NCBI GenBank assembly: GCA_949316235.1
Contig: OX438748.1
Coordinates: 3,971,001-4,035,000 of the forward strand
Length of the DNA: 64,000 bases
Source of the DNA: Oegoconia quadripuncta
Lineage: Eukaryota; Arthropoda; Insecta; Lepidoptera; Autostichidae
Direction: 5' to 3'
The notes beneath the pieces are model-generated. The model did no database searches, was not told where the DNA came from, and was given only the letters and a program-made list of their open reading frames with translations. Positions within the stretch are counted from its first letter, which is position 1, and each line of letters opens with the position of its first letter. Positions 34,501 to 46,500 of this stretch are shown here, piece by piece. The position numbers and the translations under genes are program-made.

Positions 34501-37500
34501 TCGGAAGAAGTCTGATCTTGATTTAAACTCATTGGCCACAAAAAATCTATGAATGGATAAGGTAACGTTCATTTTTATGTAACGGATATTTATAATTTGT
34601 TAGCCCGTTTTCGTATAGATAGCTCTCAGCGAAAATTTAGCCGAATTTATCATTTTATTTATATAAACCTATACCTAACGTAAGTATCATGGATCATATC
34701 AGCCACAATATGTCCACAAATGAACATCCCAGTACACAACAAGCCTCCCCGTATTCAGAGCGATCTGTGTGCGAAGTGCCAGTTTTGTCTCGTTTTTAAC
34801 TTTACCATCGCGTTCGCGTTTACGCAAAAAGTACCTATAAAAAAAATCGTTTTGCAAACTATCCGCTAGAGGCGCTGTATATTTCTTCATACAAAACGTC
34901 ACGTAAACGTGAACGCGGTAGTAAAGTTAAGTCGAAACAAAACTCTCACTCCGCCCTCTGCATCCAATGGGTGGACGACCTAAGCCGTACTTGCCGGTAC
35001 ATGGTCTTCACTTAGAACTTGTATACCTGAATGGCCATCATGGCCATCATGTCCAGTATACGTAATTTTTGTGGTGTCACTCGTACATAAAGTGGTTGCA
35101 TGGAAATTTGATCTAATGATACACTTCAGAGATAGAGAATGGAAACTTACTGAAATATTTAGTTCCCACTTCCTGTATCAAAGAAATTTCGATAAGTATG
35201 GAAGTCCAGCAAATTTTCGGCTGAATTCGGCGGTAATCACAAGTGGAGTCACCAGCGAAAAATTGTTGGACCTCTATATTAAAGGTGAATTCAGAATGGT
35301 TTACTTTGTATTTTTTTTTTATGCACAACGGGTTAGCACTTGACCTCAATCACACTTGATGTTAAATGAAGATGAGGCCGAAGGTGGTAGCGTACTGACC
35401 CGGAAACCCCATCTTATTTGAGGGTTTGGCTATCTTATCTCTGACAACCGGAACACAACAATGCTATTAACATTGCTGTTTGGCGGCAGATTTAGATAAG
35501 ATGGTGGTAGCTAACCAGGCGGACATTTAAAATGCCCTACCATCAATCAAACCGAGTACTTAAACATGTACCCCGCTGGGGATTGAACCCGCGACCTCCG
35601 AATCGCAAACATCAATGTTGTTTACATCGAGCCACGGAGGCGGTTAAAATTAATAGTTCATTGCTATTATTGATCTAGGCTCTCATAATTTCAGATTGAA
35701 CTATTATTTTGAGGTTTTCCGAAAAAGAGCAGCACCATTATCTCACAAATTCAACTGTCTTGCGAAAGTTTTCAAATTGTTCTAAGAATAATACGAAACA
35801 AATCGATTTCCATAGATAATTGACGAACACTGAATCGATTACGCTGACCATCTGTTGCGAATCTCCTAAATACCCCAATCATTTCTCTTTGTGTAAATTA
35901 TTCATGGTTTATTCATGTCAATAAAAAATCCTCGAATGCATATAATTTCCAGATAAGGTACTCCAAGGTTGAAGTCTGAAGTCCACCAGCAGAATAATTA
36001 TTGGAAATAACTTTACCGTAAATATAATAGGAATCCGTGGGTGACTTTGCTTTGTTACGCTAAACGTTTTGTTTTAAAGGTGCAGTGAAATCTCATTAAA
36101 GGCATTAGATATCCTAGTGATCTGGCTAACAAAGGAATGTATTAAGATCTCAGTCAGTTAAGTTTATTATAGCGCTAGGGATGGTTGAACAGGGGGGTAG
36201 AGATTTTTGACAATATCATAGGTTATGCAATGTTATCTACATCGAAACCACTGTATCATTCATTTTTATCACAATTTCAAATGTAAAACAAATAAACAAA
36301 ATTCGGTTACAGAGATAAGCTCGCCTTTTCTGTATTGTAATTTCGTCCTGTTTGTTCAATATATGTTTGTATGCAATAAAGTGATAAATATACAAAAGTT
36401 GTTTCGTTTTATAGTCTGAATCATCAAGCAAAATTAACATCTGGGAGCATTCTAGACGAACCATTTTATTAACAGACTTTGTTTACTAAGAGAGTGATGA
36501 ATATGGATTCGATGGTTGGAAAGGAAGAGGAAGACCACGGAAATGATGGATGGATTGTGTGAGCGATGATATGAATGAAAAGGGCGTGAATGATGAGGTA
36601 ACGGCTGATAGAGATTTGGAGAAAAAGACGTACTTCGCCGAACCCAAATAAATTGGGACTAGGCTAAGAAGATAAATAAAATAATAATAAATATCTTTGC
36701 ACATACACACAACGCCATCTAGTTCCACACTAACCAACTAGGCTTGTATTATGGATATGCCCAGCCTGGGCAGGGGAGCGCCGCGACCTCGTCGCAGCGG
36801 TAGAGGACGATCTCTCCTTGCCGGCCATAGTCAAGGTTATGGTCGGCGACGAGAGGTCGTGGAAAGCGGTCCTCGCAGAAGGAGGCGGCGGAGAGAGAGA
36901 GGGAGGCCGATCCCTCCTCTCATCCCATCCGCCGCAGACGCACTGGGACCCGGAGAAGGGCGTATGCCCACATTCTCCCCCCTACCTAGCGAGGCTGGGT
37001 GGTGACTCGGGGGAGTCACCACCCACACGCAAGCCTCGCGAGAAGGCGCGCGTGGTGTTCCCACGCGCCTTCTTGAGGTGGCTGGACCGGGGGATTCCTC
37101 CCCGCTCCAGCCCAGAGGAGGGCCAGCCGCCGCTGTTGCCCTGGCGGCGGGCACCGCGCTGGCGTGGCTGTGGACGACTACAGGGTCCCCACGGCCACGC
37201 CGACAACGGTGCGCGCGAAGGAACACCCAGGAGTTTTTAGTTGGTAGGTCGGCCTTCTGCCGAAGTCCAACATAATCCGCCCCCCTCCCCCGAGGAGGGC
37301 GGATAAGCATGAGCGTTTCTACTGGTAAAAAAAAAAAAAAAGGCTTGTATTATGGATATCAGATGGTTGATAAACTGCACAAATACATTTTCTTTTGTAA
37401 ATAAATACATAAATAAATGAAAAACATCGATAACTCGGGAACACATGTTTGTATTCATCATACAAACATATGCCCCTAGCGGGATTCGAACCCGCGACCT

Positions 37501-40500
37501 TTCGGTATAGCAGTCAGAGTTTTTAACCACTACACCAAACAGGTCGTCTAGATGATGATTATACCTAGTTTAAAAATAGTAGTTTGTTGGTGAATTATAT
37601 TGGTTTTCTTCTATCTATAGATAGGATAGAAGTTAGAGACAATAATAGCGTAGGTAGATAAAATACAAGACAGTCCTAGTTTGTTGTAAACAGTAGAAGT
37701 TAAGGTTCAAACAAAAAACAAAAGCTTTCGGTCAATTAACATTCAAACAGTTCACAGCCTTACGAAATTCTCCAAACGTGGTCGAACGAAACAGATAAAT
37801 CTGAAGAGCCGTTATAAATCATTCAGTAGTAGAGCCGATCCGTGCGCTTGCGCCACCACCGCACCGTCTAGCCCGGAAAGATTTGAATTCGTCTACCTGC
37901 TTTCATTCAAGGCCGCAAGGTGCAACGGGTCAAATTATTTAAAATGCGTAGTAGTATGACGCAAGTGACATTCGGAGACGGTACTTATTATAGTATAGGA
38001 AAACTTTGGTACCGAAGTAGGTACTTACAACTTGAAGTACCTAATGTCAAAATACCTCAGTCTTTCCTGAAACCTACAACCTTGGGATCTTTAAGAGTAG
38101 AGTGAATATGCATTTACTGGGATCGCTTGCTTCATCTTCGACCACATCGTCACTTTCCATCAGGTGAGATTGTGGTCAAACGAGAATCCAGTCAAACATA
38201 AAAAAAAACTGACACAAGTAAATGGTATTATTTATTTTGTCATTTCACATCAAAACTTTGTTAAATGTTTGAAGTTCTGTGTCCCTGTGTGTATGTTTAC
38301 TTGGCTGTGATGTTCTACAACATCCCAGTCAAGACGTTTGGGCGCTACCGCTCAATTGGCTGAACCCATTTAAATAGGGTTTTGTATTTGCGAACGCTCG
38401 TGTAGTGAGATGGTTCTTAACTATGGTTGAACCGTTACAAATATCTTTTACTATGTCTCTAGGGGGTTTTAAAATTCATACCTATGTTATTCCAAGTTTT
38501 GTTTTTTACTTCGGTTTAGAGGCTAAGCGCTGCTGGGCGAATGTTTAATTTAGCGACTAGTCACGCCAAATCATTTGCCGTAAGTCTGCGGTAAGTTTGC
38601 CATCATTATGTTTCATGTCCTATATGTAAATTGTTTTAAATTGCAAAAAACATTTTTGCAGAAATACGTGTTCCTTGCGTCTCTATTTACGAGCATTATA
38701 GTGAGCTATGCGGTGTATAAATGTTTTTATCTATCCATCATAAATTCTAAAGTAGGTAATATTTAAGCATGCCAATGCCCCTGAAAATCGGAAACCTTTC
38801 AACTAACCGCTTACCTCGAGTGCAGATAACGTTGGAATATATAAGCAGTTTACCTTGGTAGAGGCTTTTCTCCAATAGAAAAGGTGCCATCGCATAATAC
38901 AAAGACAAAGAAAACATATGAATGTAGATAGGTATAAAGTTTACGTATAGGAACTATCTTTAAAAACAAGCTTTTAATACTGCATCATGATTAACACACA
39001 TTATTCTAATACAAAGACGGGTAACATAAAGTCCATCAAGGATATCCAGTGGCAGTTCAAATGGCCACCATAATATTGCATTGTCACCGAATATACATAA
39101 AATGGTTTGCAAATTTTGAAACGGACAAGCTTGTAAAAACACTATTCGATACGTGCAATGACGAATAATTTATTAAACGAATAAAGATAATTATACTTAT
39201 AATTATTATTTCAATAAATAACTTAAATAAGAACCTGAGCGTCGATAATCAACAGATACAACCCGATTAATTAGTTACTTTATTACCAAAACGATGTGAT
39301 TTAAGCATACTATGACCTCCAAATATAGAAGTATAGGTACATAGATTTAAGCATACTATGACCTCCAAATATAGAAGTATACATAGATTTAAGCATACTA
39401 TGACCTCCAAATATAGAAGTATACATAGATTTAAGCATACTATGACCTCCAAATATAGAAGTATACATAGATTTAAGCATACTATGACCTCCAAATATAG
39501 AAGTATACATAGTATTTCTACGAGAATCATGTATCTAATCAACCTATACATATAAAAGTGACTGTATCTATTAAATTGAGTAGAGGTTTGAGTTTTTGTA
39601 TGAACACATCACGATTTATACGATTGACTTTGGCGTGAACCTAAATCAGTTTTTTTTTTTCATGATTGACTGGATTCGCGTTTGACCACAATCTCACCTG
39701 ATGGGAAGTGATGATGTGGTCGAAGATGTAGCACGCGATCCCAGTAAATGCCTATTCACTATGCTCTTGAAGATCCCAAGGTTGTAGAATGCAGGAAAGA
39801 CTGATGCCGGAAGGGAGTTCCATGCCCTGGCTGTTCGGATGATGGTATGAACAGTCGAAGTTGTTTGTGCGAATGTTCGGTATATTAATTACTTACAGGT
39901 GGAATCCATACCCACGTTTAGTGGTCCGAAGGTGGAAGGACGAATTAAGTCTACCTACCACAAAAAACGTGAAACTTACATTATTATCCGATTTAAGTTA
40001 TAGATGATTATGCTAATGATCTCAACCTTCACATTTTATTAGTATTGAGTAAATGATTTTGATTTTACGTAACTTGGCACGAAAGGCACAAATCAAATAA
40101 ATAATAAAGTAACAATAAAACTACAAATGTAAATAAACATGCAATAGTTATAGCCATACATACACCATCTCTTTCTGAGTCTGCTTGGAGAAAAGAGACA
40201 GAGTCAACGTGGAAAAGAAATATCGCTTTTTTTTCGGTTTACGCTAGCGAATGCCATTCCCGGCTCTAAGTAGGCAACAACGGCCAAGGAATGCTTTTGT
40301 AAGTGAGACATAAAAGGAATTCTGCAACGCTATTTGCATTATTCAAAAAGTTCCAATTTTTATTTAAAACATTTATGTTTAAAAATAAGTGGCCGTGTTA
40401 GCAATAATTTGAAATTCTCGAAAGCAATCGTAATGAAAGTAATATTTTGTAACTAGTTTTCCGCCCGCGGTTTCGCCCGCGTATAATTTGTTTATCCCGC

Positions 40501-43500
40501 GGGAACTACTTACTTTATCGGGATAAAAAATATCCTATGTCTCAATCCATGGTATATTCTACCTATATACCGAATTTCATTCAAATCCGTTCATCCGTTT
40601 CGCCGTGATTGAGCAACAAACAAACAAACTTTCGCATTTATAATTTTAGTTAGATTAGCATAGGCTTCTCGGGTGCAGTTCAGAACGATTTATTCAATTT
40701 AGTCTGTATTAAAAAGAAATCTAAATTTATCCAATGAGGGCGCCACTGGACGGAATAAACCCTCTTAAATTCACCTTCAACATATGACAGCATGTACTTA
40801 TCTTACGTTTTAATAAATATTTGAAATTTGAGTATAATTGTTGGTGCATGTCACCCTCTAGACTACTCTAGATACCTACATTGTCCGTACTGAATTAGTA
40901 TTATTGATGGTCACCTTGTATACTAGGTACCTACCTACTCTATCTAATATTATTCAAATGGACACGCATACTATTATCATGCCGGTGCATTCTAAAGTGT
41001 CACTAATAGCCTTGCATTTGTAAGATTTCCTCGCGGTGTGTGTTTTGAAGTCTGAGAGGTAGGTAAAGATATTGTATAAGGCCTATGGCAGACAATAGTC
41101 AATAAATATAGAAAAGACATTTAGAGAAGTGACGGAAACGACCGTTCAACAAAAAAATCGATGTAGGTATTACCGACTTTCCCCGACCCCATCCGAATTT
41201 TCTCTGCGCTTTGTTGTACAGAAAAAACGTAGAAAGAAGACTACGCTGTATGGGCTCGGAACCCTTTGCCTTACAACACTGTTGGAGAATAAACAGAAAA
41301 AAAATGTGCTTTTTGCCGGCAACTGCTCAACGAGTGAAGTTGCATTTTTGTTTTTATTTCTTGAAATTTGAGCTTTCTGAGATTTGAAGCTCAATAATGG
41401 CAGAATATTGTACGGCAAAAGTCAGTGATGGTGTAACAAGAAGCCGCCAAAATCTTCCCTACATCATAAAGCTGAAGAAATAGTACTGAAGGAATATTAC
41501 AGAAGACCAGGCTGTATGGGCTCTACCTTCCAATATTGTTGGATTTACATAAACCAAAAAAATTAAAAAATAAACGACCACTACCGCACATGACACTTTT
41601 AATCTCCTAAAGATAGTCCACGCTTCGACGAAGCGATTACGTCGACCTCGTATACTAGCACGTATGGTCACCCTGATGACTTTGTACATAACTACCTAGA
41701 TAACAAGTTGGCTTCGTTAACCGCATGCATCCTCAAGTATCAATTCACTTCCTTAAATAAAGGCGTTGTCGGCAGTTGTGCACTTTAGGGTCTCCAATTC
41801 CGAGCTCAAATAACGAATTGACGGTTTTAATTATTTATGTATCTATTACAAGGCTGACTGGTGACGTACGTTTCGACTTATAGGATTTATTGTTGTTAAC
41901 TAATGTTTTATTTATTCTTTATTATGTGTCCTTTGTTATCGTGTAGGTACCTATTAATAGCCATATAAAACGAAAACTTTGGAGTGTAACTCCCTATAAA
42001 CTCAAAGTTCCTAATTTGCGGTTGTAAAATCAATCCCTTCTCTCTTCAATTTAAGAGCTATGATCTTGTCGGTGGAGTAATGACCATGTCTCTTTACTTT
42101 CTGCCCTCTTGGTACGACACGACATTCACGTTTTCTTTCACTTGGTCAAAGTATCTTCTTGGTTCAAATCCCTTACTGGACTAGTAAGGGATTTGAACCA
42201 TTCCTTACTTAACCCTTACTGAACTAGCTTTCCGCCCGCGGCTTCGCCAGCATGGAATAACTCTATCGCGGGTATGTTTCATTTGTTTATCCCGCGGGAA
42301 CTACTCTCTCGGAATAAAAAATATCGTATAGGTTAATCCAGGGTTTGTTCTACCTATATCCCTTCCAAACTCGTTCATCCGTTTCGCCGTGATCGAGTCC
42401 AAACTTTCGCATTTATATATAGGTTAGATAATAATTATATTTATATATTTTTTTTGGTTAATTTTGGTTCCTAAAGCGGTTCTAATTTCCGCTGAAGTGC
42501 AATCGCCACGTGGAAAAGGCACGTGGGTTAGCAGGTTTCACCCACGACGTGACCCCGCGTGCCTCGGATGACTCTTGGCCCTCCCACTCTCTCAAACTAC
42601 CGGTAAATGACGACCTCCCGTCGGCGTCGGTCGGTACCTAGCGATGTACCCGTCTCCTTTGCATGTCGGTGTCGTAAACTGTATAATGAGGGATGTAAGT
42701 ATATGTAGAGATGGACTACAGGCATGTGAACGGAGCGCGATATAGAGCGCGCGGCTCAAGGCGAGAACCCGCCAGTAAACGCAGATTATTCAGTGACTGG
42801 GGACAGTCTGTTAGTGTAGCGTCACTAGACCGCGCTGTTTCTTTATGTACACGTGTAAACACGTGCCAGTGGAAGAAAAAGTAGACAGGCGCTCTATACG
42901 CGCCAGCGCTGTCTTCCAGCGCTTTACTGTCATGAAAAATTGTTGACTCCAGCGTCAGCATTTTCGACAGTTACTGGGTCAATATAAACATACCTAAAGT
43001 CATCATCATCTTCTCAACCTATCATAAAACAGGACACAAGGGCGGATGTTAGTGTGAGACCTCAGCCATCGTACTAGGTACATTTTTTTTGTAAATGTAT
43101 TTTTTTTCGAATATTAAATTTAGCTTAATTAAAAAAAATCTACATTTTTTGTCATAAACTTCAAACATTTACCAGTGGCCGATCTAGGCCCAGGGGGGTC
43201 ATGACCCCCAGGGTTCAACGTTGCCAGGACAAGGACCGAGAGACACTTTCTTTTAGTGCAACATGCTTGCATTTCACACGTGGATTTGTTTGCAAGTGTC
43301 GCGACAAGGCAAAGATGGTATTGTTTTAAGGGATGATTCCCAGTAAAGAATGTTTTAAAAGAATTTTAAAGTACAATCATTCGTATTTATAGTGATAGAA
43401 ATTCTGACAAAATATTATGTAAATTTACAGTATGAGTATTTATTTTACCTTTCGTTACATGACTGTTATGTGTAGGTTCTAAAAGTGGGTTATTTCATAG

Positions 43501-46500
43501 AATAAATAAGAAAAAATATATATTTCGGACACTTACACCAATCATCTAGTCCCAAACAAAGCAACCCTGTGCTATGCATACTAGAGAACGGATAAACATA
43601 CATAAATATTTATATAAAGATCCATGACTCGAGAATAAATGTTTATTTTATTTATTTATTTTAACACTTTATTGTACACCATTGTACACACATACAAAGA
43701 AATGGTCATTAACAAAGATTTGAGAAAAATGTACAAAGGGCGAACTTATCTCTATAAGAGATCTCTTCCAGCAAATCGTAAACATTTACCCCTCGCGGGA
43801 TTCGAACCTGCAACCATTGGTTTCGCTGACAGGTTCACTCAGTACCGTTCCACTCTTTATTATCAGCATGAGAGGCGCGATAAACGTTTAGGTCGCGCGA
43901 GATAATATTTGTCCTGCTCTTTCGCTTGGACGAAATATATAACTATCTCACTCTCACTCCTACGTCAATAACAATGTCAAACTGATAAACCCTATCAAAC
44001 AAGAAACTTATCATCAAAATCGGTTGATAATTGACGAAAATGTGGGTGACTGTACATAAATACATATAGACGATAGAACCACCTCCTTTTGTGGAGTCGG
44101 TTAGAAAAGCAAGAAACAGTCAGTTACGTGAGTATCATTACATTCGTCAAATTTGCATTGCATAGAGTTAGCATACCTACAATACTTGTATAAGTAACAA
44201 AAAAAAACGAGACTCACAAAAACAGAAAAAAACACAATAAAACAACACAAAAACATTTGAGCGGATCACAGAGTTAGACATGTTAATATCGGTGACGTTC
44301 CCTAAAAAGGTAATGCGTGCGTTTCGAGGACATTTACAATTTGCTAGGGTAGGCCCCAGCAAATTGTAACCTTTCCTCGAAATACATGGTCAAGACAGCT
44401 GATTCATACTGATGTAGACAGAAATATTCTAAACAGTTGCTTATATTGCTATTGAAGAATAAATCATTACTTTGTAGTTGTATTTTTTCTCAGTTACTAG
44501 CTTTTATCATTCTGCCTACTCTGTGACAAAACGTTGTGGACGCCACTGTGTTATATGTAGCTCTATGGACTAGCTTACAGGGCAACTTAAATTTCAAGTG
44601 TAATATTAAATTCAGTCGAGGTTTTCGTTTCATCATACTCGTCCAGTCACTGGGCATGACGAAAACCATAAGCCACCAAGATTGTCGGCTGCATAGTGGA
44701 CAATCGGAGCGGAACGAGCGACAATAGCTAAGCGGCGCCGGCGCAGGGTGTGGTCCTTTGGTCAGGAAGATACGAATTCTGCACAGCAAGCAAGACTTGT
44801 GATAACTAAGAACTAGACCCTTTTAAGAAATTGCAAGGATTGAAGACTGAATATTTGTGAAACCAAGAAATCTATTTTTATAGGAAATTTACAGATCCAT
44901 ACCTCAAAAGGAAGGTAGGATCTCATCGTTATCTGTCTGTCTCTCTGTTAAGACCCTTTTTTTCCCCTACGGCCTACACTGCGCGTGGCCCGAGACGCAC
45001 TTAGCCGGTTTTTTATCATCTAAATTATATCATCAACAGTTCTGTGATTGACCGTCTACGATCTATCGTATTTAGGCTGGTATTAATGAGTCCGCATATT
45101 GTGAGGGCTATTACGGAACCCTATACTACCCGTGACGCGACACGCACTTGACCGGTTTTTAGGTAGGTAAGTATGTTCCAGGATATCACCAATATTTGAG
45201 AATCGATGTCTTTTATAAATTAATAATGTTGAAAAGCCCCTATAGTATATGATATCATTAAAATTAATACGGCTTAACCGATTTTCATCAAACATGGCTA
45301 ATAATCTGTCTCGGTTAGTCTTTAACCTAAAAATCGCACTCAAATCGGACACGCATACTGAGATACATACGGACAAACACTAGACCCACACATATAAAAA
45401 TCTGATAATGCACTCTGGAGTTAAAAAACGTAATCTTACCGAAGTCGGCTGTTCTGTCAATTCCTGACGGTTCAATTATCTTGAACGATTTTGGTGTAAT
45501 TGAGGCAAATATTGAATAATTCTATAGGACTTACTCTACTTATATACTTCGGCCTGCACACCCATCAAAGTCATCTAACTGTTTATGTAACAACGTTTAT
45601 CACAGGTTAGGACAATCATTACCATATCATACAAAAAAAAAAAAACTAATTATGCTTTCCGAAAGCATTTAACCTCTAATGAATGGTACCATTAACAATA
45701 ACGAGTCGTCGAACTCTTGCGCAGTCTCAGTCATGTTATATTATGTTACGTACAGACAGACAGATGTTTATTTATAAACCTAGTGCCAGTAAATCGTATG
45801 CAATTGTTAATATGTTGATTTAGTGGCATTGATGCCTACCGGGCAATCTGAGTTTTACGTTTAAAACGAATTTCCATGTATCAACCGAGACAATTCAGAA
45901 AACTCACTTTCTCACCTAGGGAGTATAAATGGAATCCATACGAAATCATTCGCAAATCGTGAATCATGTATTGAGTACTTACGCGATGAAGTTATCTAGA
46001 GCTTCTTTCAGAAAATAAAGCTAAATGTATAACATAGCACTACAATTCTAAACTTTAACTCTCTTCCTGGCGGTGAAAAAGATGTAAATTGCACAAACAT
46101 TGTAATTAACTATGTTAGTTATCCCCACGAAATACGTTCGAATTTTAGCTAGGAAAATATTCAGTGTTTTTAAAATACGCTTCTCAAGTTGTCTGTATCT
46201 GTTATAGTTTCCCCCAATATAAATAAAAGCTATTATACAATTAACGAATTTTTCAATGATAAAGACAAAGATACATTTACTAAATTCAAATAATAATAAA
46301 AATTACATAAATTACAACGAGGAAACGCTGCCAGCGTTTTGGGTACCTTGCCTCGCGGCCCCAATTTTTTATATTTGTTCTAGTTTATATTTAAATTCCA
46401 CATCTTTATTTTAACAAATAAATTATTTATTTAAAAACAGTAACCTGTTTTTAAATGAATAAATTTAATATAAATGGATATAATAAATGAATAAAATATA

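Noticed and set aside
36751..37310. Several overlapping arginine/proline-rich ORFs on both strands
   Set aside because: Lie inside a GC-rich retroposon with a target duplication and poly(A). Few stop codons occur by composition, and only a short gag-like motif is plausible.
39267..39555. Repetitive ORFs with 14-residue repeats on both strands; also considered as a CRISPR-like array
   Set aside because: They are a direct tandem minisatellite whose unit is a multiple of three. There are no unique spacers between units, and the context is a eukaryotic intron.
41129..41560. Two copies of a 'ctgtatgggctc ... gttgga' segment about 260 bp apart, with chance ORFs on both strands
   Set aside because: Similarity is limited and could not be extended by eye to a real duplication or a recognised element.
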